From contig JAPHRK010000005.1 in the NCBI GenBank assembly GCA_026196105.1, positions 1 to 64,000 on the forward strand: 64,000 bases of DNA, given 5' to 3'. The translations under genes and the position numbers were made by a program. This DNA is from Rhodospirillales bacterium (GTDB lineage Bacteria; Pseudomonadota; Alphaproteobacteria; Rhodospirillales; JAPHRK01). The notes under the pieces are model-generated. The model was not told the DNA's origin, ran no database searches, and was given only the letters and a program-made list of their open reading frames with translations. Shown here one piece after another: positions 26,952-36,326 of the stretch. Numbering within the stretch: position 1 is the first letter of the stretch; every line of letters begins with the position of its first letter.

Positions 26952-28301
26952 ATGGAAGATAACCAAGGGGGATTACCAAAGAAAAGAGAATCTCTGATCA
27001 AACGCCTGCTGCCGAAAAGTCTGTTTGGTCGCTCTCTGCTGATCATTGTTACTCCACTGGTTCTCCTTCAGGTGATTTCGGCTTTTATCTTTTATGAAAG
27101 TCACTGGGATAAAGTAAGCCGTCGTTTGGCGGCCAACCTTGCTGGCGATATTGGCGCCGTGGCTGATCTTCTGAGTGGGGGGTTGAAAAGTATGTCCCTC
27201 AGCGAATTAACCGATATGGCTCATGCAAAAATGGAGTTGGATTTAGTGCTCTTAGACGGGGAGATACTACCAAATATTTCGCCCACCAAAAGCCAATTAA
27301 GAAGTAATCTATTTTTTGATAATGCTTTAAAAGAGCGCTTAAGTAAGCCCTACTTTGTCGACTCCGTCTCACAAAAGAAAAAAATCATTGTTTTCGTTCA
27401 ACTCTCTGACGGCATCTTGCAAGTTTCGACAACACGTAAGCGATTATTTAGTTCAACAACCTATGTTTTTGTTCTGTGGATGGTTGGGTCATCGCTCATT
27501 CTCTTTGCTGTCGCGACTATTTTTATGCGCAATCAGGTGCGACCGATTAGGCGGCTGGCTGGGGCAGCTGAGGCGTTTGGTAAAGGACGTGATACACCAA
27601 ACTTTAAGCCAGAAGGGGCTCTTGAGGTTCGTCAAGCTGCGAATGCCTTTATTGAAATGCGACACCGTATCCAGCGTCACATTAGCGAGCGCACCAAGAT
27701 GTTGGCTGGTGTTTCCCATGATTTGCGGACGCCCCTTACCCGAATGAAGTTACAGCTCGCCATGTTGGAAGAAGGCCAAGATATTGAGGATCTTAAAGGT
27801 GATGTGGCTGATATGGGGCGTATGCTTGATGGATATCTCGCTTTTGCCCGAGGAGAGGGGGGAGAAAAACCCGCTCTGTCTGATTTGAACAAATTGCTAA
27901 ATGAAGTGGTTGTCAGGTCTAAACGAAAAGGAGGCCTCATCGATCTTCACACAGAAGGACCAATAACGATTTCCCTCAAACCCAATGCTTTTGAGAGGTG
28001 TGTCACCAATATTATTGATAATGCAATCCGCTATGCAGACCATGTTTCAGTACGAGCAGGAAAGCGTGATGAGGCAATTGAGATTACGATTGATGATGAC
28101 GGACCAGGTATTGCTGAAGAGGAACGCCAACAGGTGTTTCGCCCCTTTTACCGTATTGATGATTCCCGTAACCAAGATACGGGTGGGGTGGGTTTAGGCA
28201 TGAGTATTGCGCGAGATATAATGCAGGGCCACGGTGGTGAGATTATTTTAGGGACTTCCCCGACAGGTGGTTTAAGGGTTAGATTGAGGTTACCCTTATA
28301 A
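26952..28301 (+). CDS. Sensor histidine kinase (EnvZ-like)
   Basis: 449 residues. TM1 at about 22-45 (SLLIIVTPLVLLQVISAFIF), periplasmic sensor of about 120 residues, TM2 at about 172-195, HAMP (RPIRRLAGAAEAFGKG), HisKA with His256 in VSHDLRTPLTRMKL, and HATPase_c with NIIDNAIRYA, DDGPGIAEEERQQVFRPFYR and GVGLGMSIARDI. The cytoplasmic layout matches EnvZ-type kinases. Directly coupled to the upstream response regulator; the signal is unknown. Confidence 0.92.
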   Translation: MEDNQGGLPKKRESLIKRLLPKSLFGRSLLIIVTPLVLLQVISAFIFYESHWDKVSRRLAANLAGDIGAVADLLSGGLKSMSLSELTDMAHAKMELDLVLLDGEILPNISPTKSQLRSNLFFDNALKERLSKPYFVDSVSQKKKIIVFVQLSDGILQVSTTRKRLFSSTTYVFVLWMVGSSLILFAVATIFMRNQVRPIRRLAGAAEAFGKGRDTPNFKPEGALEVRQAANAFIEMRHRIQRHISERTKMLAGVSHDLRTPLTRMKLQLAMLEEGQDIEDLKGDVADMGRMLDGYLAFARGEGGEKPALSDLNKLLNEVVVRSKRKGGLIDLHTEGPITISLKPNAFERCVTNIIDNAIRYADHVSVRAGKRDEAIEITIDDDGPGIAEEERQQVFRPFYRIDDSRNQDTGGVGLGMSIARDIMQGHGGEIILGTSPTGGLRVRLRLPL

Positions 28302-28364
28302 AGAACTATTGGCAGGAAAAAATTGTAACGGTATGTTGGCTACATAAACAATAAGGAAAATTCA

Positions 28365-28556
28365 ATGATTCGTTTAATATTAGCCCTTCTAATTCCCTGG
28401 TTTGTTTTCTTCACCATGGGCAAGCTCGTCCAAGGCATTCTTTGCCTGATCTTACAACTCACCTTGATCGGATGGATTCCTGCAGCAATTTGGGCGGTCT
28501 ATACCTTGAGCCAGTATAATACTGATAAGAAAATTTCAGAACTGAAAAACGGTTAA
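28365..28556 (+). CDS. YqaE/Pmp3-like small membrane protein
   Basis: 63 residues with two hydrophobic helices. The second segment, LQLTLIGWIPAAIWAVYTL, matches the core of the YqaE/Pmp3 family, small membrane proteins linked to membrane potential or salt stress in other organisms. A good AAGGAAAA site precedes the ATG. It may be co-transcribed with the next small membrane protein, 16 bp downstream. Confidence 0.68.
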   Translation: MIRLILALLIPWFVFFTMGKLVQGILCLILQLTLIGWIPAAIWAVYTLSQYNTDKKISELKNG

Positions 28557-28572
28557 CAAGGGACAATCAATC

Positions 28573-28827
28573 ATGGAATCCAAGCGGGTCGGCCCCACTA
28601 TTATTCGACTTATCATTATGTCCCTTGTTGTCGGCATAATGCTTAAGTTCTTCAATGTGGACCCACAGAATCTGCTGGCCTCAATTGGACGCCTGTTTGA
28701 GAAAGTTATTGAGATCGGTGCAAAGCTTGTTGAATGGGGATTTGATTATGTGATCCTCGGGGCCGCTGTGGTAATTCCAATCTGGTTGGTTATGTTCCTT
28801 ATTCGCTATGCCAAAGCAAAAAAGTAG
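28573..28827 (+). CDS. Small integral membrane protein, DUF6460-like
   Basis: 84 residues with two transmembrane helices (about 11-26 and 58-80) separated by an amphipathic segment (ASIGRLFEKVIEIGAKLVEWG). I believe it belongs to a short alphaproteobacterial family (DUF6460), but cannot verify this. No function can be assigned. Faces csaA convergently, 23 bp apart. Confidence 0.6.
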   Translation: MESKRVGPTIIRLIIMSLVVGIMLKFFNVDPQNLLASIGRLFEKVIEIGAKLVEWGFDYVILGAAVVIPIWLVMFLIRYAKAKK

Positions 28828-28850
28828 GAACTAGAGTTTCCCTTAAGTTG

Positions 28851-29186
28851 TTAAAACATCCGCCCCCCTTTAGGGACTTCTTTTGAAGGCTGGATAAGCA
28901 CGACTTCACCCTCGTCGTCAGGAAACCCGAGAACTAAGCATTCACTCATAAACTTGCCAATTTGTTTGGCTGGGAAATTTACCACTGCCGCCACTTGTTT
29001 GCTGATAAGGGTTTCAGGGGTGTAATGGACAGTGATTTGGGCAGAGCTTTTTTTGACACCAATGTCATCGCCGAAATCCACCTTGAGCTTAAAGGCTGGT
29101 TTGCGGGCTTCTGGATAAGGCTCGACTTCAACAATTGTTCCTACGCGAATATCTACTTTAAGAAAATCATCGAAGCTAATAGTCAT
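28851..29186 (-). CDS. csaA: CsaA-like tRNA-binding/chaperone protein
   Basis: 111 residues, a free-standing EMAP/Arc1p-type tRNA-binding OB fold. FLKVDIRVGTIVEVEPYPEARKP, the SSAQIT strand, AVVNFPAKQIGKFMSECLVLGF and PSKEVPKGGRMF are the CsaA signature. CsaA has chaperone-like and Sec-related activity in Bacillus and binds tRNA in structures. Transcribed after the phasin gene but separated from it by a strong terminator. Confidence 0.9.
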   Translation of the reverse strand: MTISFDDFLKVDIRVGTIVEVEPYPEARKPAFKLKVDFGDDIGVKKSSAQITVHYTPETLISKQVAAVVNFPAKQIGKFMSECLVLGFPDDEGEVVLIQPSKEVPKGGRMF

Positions 29187-29204
29187 GGGATGTCCTTAAA
29201 CAGC

Positions 29205-29235
29205 AAAAAGGGTTGTCCTTTGTAGGACAACCCTT
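29205..29235 (-). terminator. Strong intrinsic terminator of the phasin gene
   Basis: Perfect 12-bp inverted repeat: AAGGGTTGTCCT (29208-29219) and AGGACAACCCTT (29224-29235) with a 4-nt loop. On the minus strand it is followed by a run of T residues (complement of AAAAA at 29205-29209). It lies 30 bp after the phasin stop. Confidence 0.88.
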
Positions 29236-29265
29236 AATGCAGGTCAAAGAATGTGACCGAGTAAC

Positions 29266-29772
29266 TTAAGCTTTAAGTTTAGAAACTTCAGCTTTGATTT
29301 CTTCGAGGTTTTCGCTGAAACGTTTGTTTACAGTTTCGAAGGCTTCGGTGTTTGATTTGCTAACCATTTCGGCCAACTCACGCATGTTGCCAAGAGCAGA
29401 ATCAAGAGCGGTTTGAAGAACTTCAGTTTGCTTGATGACTGAGTCTTGAACGTTGCCAGCGCTGGTTACGTTGGTAACGGTGCTGTTTACTTCTTCAAGG
29501 GTTTTTTGAAGGATTTCGCCTTGACGTTTGAATACGGCTTGAATGCCTTCAACAGCCAATTTGTTGGCAGCAACAACTGCTTCAATGTTTTTGCGTTGCA
29601 TTTCCATGATTGGTTGGATGTCCAAAGAAGGAACTTTGAAATCGCCCATAAGTTTGGTGAATTCACCAGACATTTTGGTTGGATCAAAATCAGCCATCAT
29701 TTTAGAAGCGTCGAAACCGCCCATGAATTGGGTTGGGTCAAAATTAAACATCTTATTCTCTGTCTTAGCCAT
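29266..29772 (-). CDS. Phasin family protein
   Basis: 168 residues from ATG 29772, which has GGTGGAG upstream; the open frame extends further but without signals. Mostly amphipathic helix: MMADFDPTKMSGEFTKLMGDF, the phasin-typical MEMQRKNIEAVVAANKLAVEG, QRQGEI-like KRQGEILQKTLEEV and a C-terminal coiled coil. Phasins coat polyhydroxyalkanoate granules. The presence of a strong terminator and good SD fits a highly expressed protein. No PHA synthase is in the window. Confidence 0.9.
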   Translation of the reverse strand: MAKTENKMFNFDPTQFMGGFDASKMMADFDPTKMSGEFTKLMGDFKVPSLDIQPIMEMQRKNIEAVVAANKLAVEGIQAVFKRQGEILQKTLEEVNSTVTNVTSAGNVQDSVIKQTEVLQTALDSALGNMRELAEMVSKSNTEAFETVNKRFSENLEEIKAEVSKLKA

Positions 29773-29958
29773 TGTACTTACTCCACCTGCTGGGAATGAA
29801 TTGTAAAAAAATTGTGTAAATCTGATCGCAATATAGGGGAGTAATGTCGGAAGGTCAAGAATTATTGTGCAGTGCACAAAAAAATAATACGCTGCGTTTT
29901 CAGCATCTTATGAGATATTGGTAATTTTATTACGCATTCGCAGTATGAAATTATTCTG

Positions 29959-30570
29959 CTAACCTTGTGCAGACGCAGCATTTTTTTCTGAGGGTTTAGA
30001 GGCCTTATTGCAGAAATTCATGACCCTTTCAGCTTTATCTAAGACCCGATCAAGAGCTGCCATCGTGGGAGCCATATCGTCACTGTCATCGTCGACCCAG
30101 GTTTTGAATGCCCGACCATAAAGCAAAGCCAATCCTCTTATTTTAAGGGCGCCTTTTAAACCTGAAGACTTTATACCTGCCGCTTCAAGCATCCAGGCCA
30201 TGGAGTTCATAAATTGAGGAAGAGTACAAAGTCCCCCTAGGGGGTGCCGGGAAATACTGTTGGCAATTGAAACAACAGCAGGGCGATAATCTTGCAGGGC
30301 ATCAAAGCGCCCCATCATGACGTCAAAAAGCCGATCTCGTGGTGTTTCGTCACCTGAATTGACATGTTGTGAAAGGACCTCTAAGTCGATACGTTTGAGA
30401 AAGCCGTTAAGGATGGCCGGTTTTGAGTCAAAGGTTTGCCGGAGTTTTGTGAGATCACAGCCAGCTTTTGTGGCGACCTCACTCAAGGTTACGTTTTGCC
30501 AGCTTGTTTCCTCAGCTAAAGCTAAGGCTGAATCAATGATCTTATCCTCAATTGTTTTCTTCGTAGCCAT
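29959..30570 (-). CDS. TetR-family transcriptional regulator
   Basis: About 203 residues from ATG 30570 (MATKKTIEDK), preceded by GGAGG 8 nt before; ATG 30585 is the other possibility. N-terminal HTH at about 8-55: IIDSALALAEETSWQNVTLSEVATKAGCDLTKLRQTFDSK (seen in parts). C-terminal region helical with an acidic WVDDDSDDMAP loop. It lies behind proC and before the phasin gene; control of PHA genes is conceivable but unproven. Confidence 0.8.
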   Translation of the reverse strand: MATKKTIEDKIIDSALALAEETSWQNVTLSEVATKAGCDLTKLRQTFDSKPAILNGFLKRIDLEVLSQHVNSGDETPRDRLFDVMMGRFDALQDYRPAVVSIANSISRHPLGGLCTLPQFMNSMAWMLEAAGIKSSGLKGALKIRGLALLYGRAFKTWVDDDSDDMAPTMAALDRVLDKAERVMNFCNKASKPSEKNAASAQG

Positions 30571-30616
30571 GATGCATTCCTCCATTTACCCTTCTTTATT
30601 TAGGAGCAAAGTGAGG

Positions 30617-31426
30617 CTAGGCAAGGTCTTTTGATCGTTGAGCAGCCGCTAAAATGGCGCGATCCATAACAGGTTGAAGGCCATCCTCCCCCATTAGCAC
30701 CTCTAGTGCCGCCGCTGTCGTCCCCCCAGGACTTGTGACATTTATGCGCAACTGGGAGATTTCTTCAGTGGATTGGTATTGCAATTCACCTGCCCCGCTG
30801 ACGGTGGCTCGCGCCAATTGTTGAGCTAGACCTTCAGGCAATCCAGCTTTCACGCCAGCAGCAGCCAAAGCCTCTGTCAGATAAAAAACATAAGCTGGAC
30901 CACTGCCCGAAACAGCAACAACACCGTCCATAAGGTCTTCGTCGCCAATCCAAGCAACGTCGCCTACGGCCTCTAAAAGGGTTTGGCATTCTTCCTTTTG
31001 CTCTGCGTTGACGGGTGCGTTTGCATAAGCAACTGTGATGCCTCGCCCAACAGCGGCAGGTGTGTTTGGCATGGTTCTGACAATCCCGGCATCGCTCCCA
31101 AGGATGTTTTCAAAAAACTTTATTGTTTTACCAGCAGCAATAGAAAGGAAGACTGTTCCCGCTCCTTTATATTCTTTATAGGGTTTAACCACGGCTTCCA
31201 TGACTTGGGGTTTGACTGCCAAGAGGACAACAGATGGGCTTAGGCTGTCGGGTAGTTCTTCAAAACTGGCATAGACGTTCGTTTGGCGAGAGCGTAGCCC
31301 AACGGCTAGCTCTTCGGTAGGTTCTACAATATGAATGGAGTTTGGGTCACGACCTTGATTAAGCCAACCGTCAAGTAAGGCGCTGCCCATTTTTCCACAG
31401 CCAACAATTAGTAGTGCGCCCGACAT
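30617..31426 (-). CDS. proC: ProC, pyrroline-5-carboxylate reductase
   Basis: 269 residues. Final step of proline synthesis, NADPH-dependent reduction of pyrroline-5-carboxylate. N-terminal Rossmann motif LIVGCGKMGSALLDGW, VLLAVKPQVM, the RTMPNTPAAVGRG core, VSGSGPAYVFYLTEAL and the signature region LRINVTSPGGTTAAALEVL are all present. Confidence 0.96.
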   Translation of the reverse strand: MSGALLIVGCGKMGSALLDGWLNQGRDPNSIHIVEPTEELAVGLRSRQTNVYASFEELPDSLSPSVVLLAVKPQVMEAVVKPYKEYKGAGTVFLSIAAGKTIKFFENILGSDAGIVRTMPNTPAAVGRGITVAYANAPVNAEQKEECQTLLEAVGDVAWIGDEDLMDGVVAVSGSGPAYVFYLTEALAAAGVKAGLPEGLAQQLARATVSGAGELQYQSTEEISQLRINVTSPGGTTAAALEVLMGEDGLQPVMDRAILAAAQRSKDLA

Positions 31427-31459
31427 TGTTTCTCTCCGTCTATTACGGCGAGAAAAGTC

Positions 31460-31963
31460 TTAAGCCTCGCCGACAGTTTCGATCATGGCAGCTTCAACCG
31501 CCTCTGATGCTGTCTTACCACCCCAGATAACAAACTGGAAGGCAGGATAGAAACGATTGCACTCACTTACAGCAATCTCTAACAAATCTTCCAGTTGATC
31601 GGCGGAAATTTGGCCTTTGAGCAGCATGGTATGGCGAAAGAGAGGGAGGCCTTCTTCTTCCCAAAAGCTAAAATACCCAAGCCACATCTTTTCGTTGATC
31701 TGAATAAGAAGACGAAAAACTTCATCTTTCTTGTTTTCAGGAACCCGCATATCGAAGCTACAGGAGAAATGTAATGCTCCAGCGTTTTGACTCCAGGCAA
31801 AGAACAAGCTGAAGTCACACCATTTACCTACAATTTCAATTGCGAGCTCGTCTGGGCTACGTCGATCACAGGACCATTCTTTACCCAGAACGATCTCTTC
31901 GATAACCTCAAGGGGGTTGTCAGTCGGGCTGATGAAATCATCAGCTAGTTGTATTCCAGACAT
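31460..31963 (-). CDS. YbjN domain-containing protein
   Basis: 167 residues from ATG 31963, which has GGGGAG 8 nt upstream; the frame is open further upstream without a good site. YbjN/type III secretion chaperone-like fold: FSLFFAWSQNAGALHFSCSFDMRV, LLIQINEKMWLGYFSFWEEEGLPLFRHTML and a C-terminal NRFYPAFQFVIWGGKTASEAVEAAM. In alphaproteobacteria this gene usually neighbours proC, as here (33 bp apart, probable operon). Molecular role unknown. Confidence 0.82.
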   Translation of the reverse strand: MSGIQLADDFISPTDNPLEVIEEIVLGKEWSCDRRSPDELAIEIVGKWCDFSLFFAWSQNAGALHFSCSFDMRVPENKKDEVFRLLIQINEKMWLGYFSFWEEEGLPLFRHTMLLKGQISADQLEDLLEIAVSECNRFYPAFQFVIWGGKTASEAVEAAMIETVGEA

Positions 31964-32172
31964 CGTAGCGCTCCCCAGCGAGTTAGTATTTCTCAGTCGG
32001 GCCTTTTTGGTTAAGGCCTTAACGGTTTTACACCCTATATCTTGGTATATCCCCGATATGTAGTGTTTAAGCGTTAACCTATCCACTAGGGACAGATTGC
32101 CATAAGCAGGACTCACGACGCAAGGGGGGAAAGAGTCGGAATGAAAAATCTTGTGGAAAAGCTTAAGCCGTT

Positions 32173-33843
32173 TTATTCACCAGTAGCTTTTTTTACACAA
32201 TTTCGACCTGCATGTTTCGCTTCATAAAGAGCTTCGTCGGCTTTTTTGTTGATTTCTGCTGGGTCGTCTATGGTGGGAAAATCTGCGACGCCGCAACTAA
32301 ATGTCGTCACAAATTCTTCGTTTTCTGAATGTTGCTTTACTTTGCCAAAACCACGGCGGATTTTATCAAGGACCTGAACAGCGGTATCGCCATCTGTATT
32401 TGGAAGGATAATGGCAAATTCTTCCCCGCCATAACGCCCAATAATATCCGAGCGCCGAAGGCGTTGTCGCAAAACCTGGGCAAGGCTTTTAATTACCGTA
32501 TCTCCTGTCCAATGTCCGTAGGTATCGTTGACGTTCTTGAAGTTATCAATGTCAAGCATGGCAAATGAGAGGGGCTGCTTAAAACGTTTAGAACGAGCAA
32601 ATTCATCACCGAGCATTTCTTTGATTTTCGTGTGATTGGCAAGGCCAGTCATACTATCTCGAGAAATCATAGAGCTAAGCATCCTGGCGCGTTCGGCGCG
32701 TGCTCTAATAGAGGAAATCAGTAACTCGGGGTAAACTGGCTTAGCAAAGAAATCATCACCACCGGTTTTTAGGGCCAATAGTTCACGCTCAAAGCCACCA
32801 TCAGCAGTTAAGAATATAATAGGTGTCTGGAAGAATTCTTCACGTTGGCGAATAACCTGAGCCAGCTCAATACCATTACAACCCGGCATATTGATATCCA
32901 TGAGGATAATATCAGGATTTAGCTCATGTAAGGGGCCCATAATTTCCATTGGATCAAAAACCAAATGGGCTATCATGCCAGCTCCTTCAAGGAGGACCTT
33001 ATAAAGTTCTGCTAAGGCTTGAGAATCTTCAACAACGAGAACTCGGTAGGGGTCCGGGTCTTCCTGGCTGGTGAACTCATCTAAGGCTTCAACAATACGG
33101 GCAATGTCGTTGGGATTGGTTAAAAAGGCTGCGGCTCCGCTTCGTACAGCCTGCAGTCTCAAATCCAAAGTATCTTGAGCGCCTAGCAGAATAATTGGAG
33201 GCATATCTTTACGAACTTCTTTAACTGAGCTGACTAAATCAAATAACTTCCCGCCGTTTTCATCGTAATCAGCCCCAAGAATAATAGCTGAGGGACGTCT
33301 AGATTGAAGTTCATCTCTTAAGGCGTCTGAGTTATCAAAAATTTCCAGTATGTATCCGTAGTGTTTAAGCTGTGAAGCGAGCGGTCCCCCAATTGCTTCA
33401 TTCCCGTCAAGAACAAAAACTTCGTTGGCTTCATCATTTGTGTCATCGGGGAGGGGGCTTTTTTTTTGGTTACTGAGCCCTTCAAATACATCCACTCCAT
33501 CATCATTGAGGCTGGCTTTGAGGTCGTTGATTAAGGCCGCAATTTGTTGGCGTTCTTCACGGGATAATTGCCCATTTCCTTTTTTTACAGCAAGGAGCAA
33601 AGTCTGAATAGTGCGAGCAATTCGTCCAACTGAAATGAACCCAAGAGTGGGGGCGGTTCCTGCAAGTTTATGAACAACATGTACCAAAGCATCAAGACAT
33701 TCAGCCTGTGCCTCTTGTCCCTCAGCTTTGAGAAGTTCTGCCCAAGCCATGTCAGCTTCTGCAAGCTTTTCAGGCAGCTTAGCACCAAAAGCATCTTTGG
33801 CTTCTTGCAGTTTGGCCTTTAAGACCAAATCGATATCACTCAT
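32173..33843 (-). CDS. Diguanylate cyclase with Hpt and two receiver domains (PleD-like)
   Basis: 556 residues. Domains in order: Hpt-like (1-115, His58 in VHKLAGTAPTLGF), a degenerate receiver (141-255; Gly190 stands where phospho-Asp belongs and Asn243 replaces the Lys), a complete receiver (267-380; E272/D273, Asp316 in LMDINMPG, Lys368), and GGDEF (395-553; active GGEEF at 472-476 with the inhibitory RxxD at R463-D466). It should make c-di-GMP when phosphorylated on Asp316. The extra N-terminal Hpt is unusual for a PleD-type enzyme. No partner kinase is adjacent. Confidence 0.9.
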   Translation of the reverse strand: MSDIDLVLKAKLQEAKDAFGAKLPEKLAEADMAWAELLKAEGQEAQAECLDALVHVVHKLAGTAPTLGFISVGRIARTIQTLLLAVKKGNGQLSREERQQIAALINDLKASLNDDGVDVFEGLSNQKKSPLPDDTNDEANEVFVLDGNEAIGGPLASQLKHYGYILEIFDNSDALRDELQSRRPSAIILGADYDENGGKLFDLVSSVKEVRKDMPPIILLGAQDTLDLRLQAVRSGAAAFLTNPNDIARIVEALDEFTSQEDPDPYRVLVVEDSQALAELYKVLLEGAGMIAHLVFDPMEIMGPLHELNPDIILMDINMPGCNGIELAQVIRQREEFFQTPIIFLTADGGFERELLALKTGGDDFFAKPVYPELLISSIRARAERARMLSSMISRDSMTGLANHTKIKEMLGDEFARSKRFKQPLSFAMLDIDNFKNVNDTYGHWTGDTVIKSLAQVLRQRLRRSDIIGRYGGEEFAIILPNTDGDTAVQVLDKIRRGFGKVKQHSENEEFVTTFSCGVADFPTIDDPAEINKKADEALYEAKHAGRNCVKKATGE

Positions 33844-34190
33844 TCTTTTCCCCAGACAGCAGGTATTTTTCTTCTTATCTGAAAGTACTCAAATACTCTA
33901 AAGAGTTTATTTAAGTTCCAGATTATCTCTATGCTATTATTAACGAGTCCTTATGCTCTTCTTTAAATAGAAGGATTTTCAACTGGTAATTCAAGTTATA
34001 AAATTGAAATAGAATAATATATGATCATAAGTATAACAAAAAATTATATTAGTTTATGAAATTGGTATTAGACATGATAGCCAAACCCGCCTTAGTATAA
34101 CCTCAACAGCTGCGACAATGGCAGTGAATAGAAACAATCTATATCTAGGTTTTTTATAATCAACTCGAACTATCACTAACGGGGAGTTCA
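33844..34190. other. AT-rich divergent intergenic region
   Basis: 347 bp, no gene seen. It separates the minus-strand cyclase and the plus-strand transporter operon and must contain both promoters. Visible are small palindromes ACTCT-aa-AGAGT (about 33896-33907) and TATGATCATA (34020-34029), and long A/T runs. No promoter could be called with confidence. Confidence 0.5.
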
Positions 34191-35450
34191 ATGACAAATA
34201 AACCAACTAAAGGGGTTTCCACCCCAATTTCACGTCGTACATTTGCAAAAGGTATGGCCATAGGTACAGCAGCTTTAGCGAGTCCATTTTCAATTATTGG
34301 CTCTGCTAATGCAGCAAAACCTCTTAAAATAGGCGTTTTGTCACCGGAATCAGGTTTTTTTGCTCGTGAAGGCCAGGCATGTCGTCGCGGATATGAACTC
34401 GCTGGTCCCATGCTTGCTGATATGGGTATGCCTGTTGAGATGATGTTCGCTGATACAGAATCCAGTGCTGATAAAGCACGGACAGCGGCTGAAAAATTGA
34501 TCAACGAAGGCGCTCATATTTTGGTTGGTGCTTTTGTTTCGGGTCATACCATGGCAATTGCTCAGGTTGCTGAACAAAAGGGTATTCCCCATATTATTAA
34601 TATTGCGGCGGCTCCTCAGATTACTAAGCAAGGATATAAGTACGTCTTCCGTAATTTTGCTACTGGCCCCATGTTGATTAAGAACGGCTTTGGGTTGATT
34701 AAAGATTTATTCAAAGCAACAGGCACAACACCCAAAACGGCTGTGTTTATGCATGTGAACGATACGTTCGGTAAAGCTATGGCTGGTGGTGTAAAGGCCT
34801 TAGCACCTCGGATGGACTTACCCTTTAAGATCGTTGAAACTATTGCTTATGATCCTAAAGCCAAAGATCTTTCCGTTGAAATTGCTAAAGCGAAATCGAC
34901 GAAGGCAGATATTTTGCTACCAGCTTCCCATGGACCAGACGCTATTATGATGGTTCGGGAAATGGTCAAGCAACGCTGGGAGCCAATGGGCATTATGACC
35001 CCAGGTGCCCCCGGAACCTATGATCAAGCATTCTTTAAAACCCTGCAGCGCTTCTCCGAATATGTAATGGCGAACGTTCCTTGGATGGACCCAAACTTGG
35101 ATATGACCAAGACTTTGGCTTCAGGTTTTGCCAAAAAATATCCTAAGAACATGATGGAATTGAACGTGGGCTTCAGCTTTGAGGCGACTTTGATTGCCGC
35201 AGACGCCTATAAGCGGGCAGGTTCATCAAACCCAGACCAATTAGCGGCTGCTTTAAGGGAAACCAACATCACCAATCACGTGATGGTCGGTGGACCAATC
35301 CAATTCAATAAAGAAGGCCAAAACGTCAATATTAAATCCACAACGCTTCAGAACCTCGATCGTAAACCGACCGTTGTTCTGCCAGCCGGTTCTGCGGAGG
35401 CCAAACCGGTCTTCCCGATGCCCGGTTGGAGGGATGCAAAACGGAAATAA
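34191..35450 (+). CDS. Liv-type ABC transporter substrate-binding protein (Tat-exported)
   Basis: 419 residues with a GGGGAG ribosome site. The N-terminus carries a twin-arginine signal (ISRRTFAKGMAIGTAALAS) ending near SANAA at about residue 42. The mature domain is a periplasmic type I binding protein of the Leu/Ile/Val-binding superfamily: KIGVLSPESGFFAREGQACRRGYELA, GAHILVGAFVSGHTMAIAQVAEQKGIPHI (in parts), ADILLPASHGPDAIMMVREM. First gene of an operon with both permeases, both ATPases, LysR and a feruloyl-CoA-synthase-like ligase, so the ligand is more likely an aromatic acid than an amino acid (inference). Confidence 0.92.
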   Translation: MTNKPTKGVSTPISRRTFAKGMAIGTAALASPFSIIGSANAAKPLKIGVLSPESGFFAREGQACRRGYELAGPMLADMGMPVEMMFADTESSADKARTAAEKLINEGAHILVGAFVSGHTMAIAQVAEQKGIPHIINIAAAPQITKQGYKYVFRNFATGPMLIKNGFGLIKDLFKATGTTPKTAVFMHVNDTFGKAMAGGVKALAPRMDLPFKIVETIAYDPKAKDLSVEIAKAKSTKADILLPASHGPDAIMMVREMVKQRWEPMGIMTPGAPGTYDQAFFKTLQRFSEYVMANVPWMDPNLDMTKTLASGFAKKYPKNMMELNVGFSFEATLIAADAYKRAGSSNPDQLAAALRETNITNHVMVGGPIQFNKEGQNVNIKSTTLQNLDRKPTVVLPAGSAEAKPVFPMPGWRDAKRK

Positions 35451-35453
35451 AAT

Positions 35454-36326
35454 ATGACTTGGGACACTATCGCCAACATTATGATTGGCGGCGTCCTGAC
35501 TGGCTTAGTTTACGCACTGATGGCCTTGGGGCTCTCCGTTATCTTCGGGGTCATCAAAGTGGTAAACTTTGCTCATGGGGAAATGATGGCTCTGGCAATG
35601 TACGCCGCCTTTGTCATCTTCTCCACCTATGGTCTTGACCCGCTCCTCGCCACACCAATTATCGCCGGAGGCCTGTTTCTTATAGGTTATATTATGCAGC
35701 GCGCTTTGGTTGCGCCTTTTGTCACGCGACCTGAGCATGAGCAGTTTATTCTCTTGCTGGCTGTTGCCATCTTGTTGGTCAATGGCTTGCTTCTGATCTT
35801 CGGACCTGACGCTCAAAGCGTTATGGTGGAATATGGTTTTGATTCTTTTGAAGTCGGACCGCTTATTTTGGACAAGGTCAAGGTTTATGCCGCAGCCGCC
35901 TCTATCGCCGTTGCGCTCTCTCTCTTGTTGTTTTTCAAATATACTCGAACCGGAAAGGCTATCCGCGCCTGCTCAGATAATTTACGCGGAGCTCAAGTAG
36001 TTGGTTTGAATATTAAAAACCTCTATGCGCTTACTTTTGGTCTTGGGGCGGCGTGCGTGGGGGCGGCGGGTTGTTTGCTCAGCATGTTGGTTGATATTAC
36101 CCCCATGCTGGCACCTGAACTTACCTTGTTAGCGTTTATTATCGTCATCATTGGGGGGCTAGGCAGCCTGAGTGGGGCTTTGCTCGGCGGCGTTCTTATT
36201 GGGGCTTCTGAGGCTTTGGCAGGGTTGTTGATCACGCCTTCCATGAAATCCCTCTTTAGTTTTGGCCTCCTGATTTTGGTTCTGGCAATTCGCCCCCAAG
36301 GTCTACTTGGTAAGAGGTCTTCATAA
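35454..36326 (+). CDS. LivH-type ABC transporter permease
   Basis: 290 residues, about eight transmembrane helices. LMALGLSVIFGVIKVVNFAHGE is the conserved LivH N-terminal motif; ACSDNLRGAQVVGLN is the cytoplasmic coupling loop; the end IIGGLGSLSGALLGGVLIG is typical. Starts 3 bp after the binding-protein gene and shares one base with the next permease. Confidence 0.93.
   Translation: MTWDTIANIMIGGVLTGLVYALMALGLSVIFGVIKVVNFAHGEMMALAMYAAFVIFSTYGLDPLLATPIIAGGLFLIGYIMQRALVAPFVTRPEHEQFILLLAVAILLVNGLLLIFGPDAQSVMVEYGFDSFEVGPLILDKVKVYAAAASIAVALSLLLFFKYTRTGKAIRACSDNLRGAQVVGLNIKNLYALTFGLGAACVGAAGCLLSMLVDITPMLAPELTLLAFIIVIIGGLGSLSGALLGGVLIGASEALAGLLITPSMKSLFSFGLLILVLAIRPQGLLGKRSS

Noticed and set aside
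34010-34035. Sigma-70 promoter TTGAAA/TATGAT upstream of the transporter operon
   Set aside because: The spacing between the two elements is only 10 bp, far from the required 16-18.
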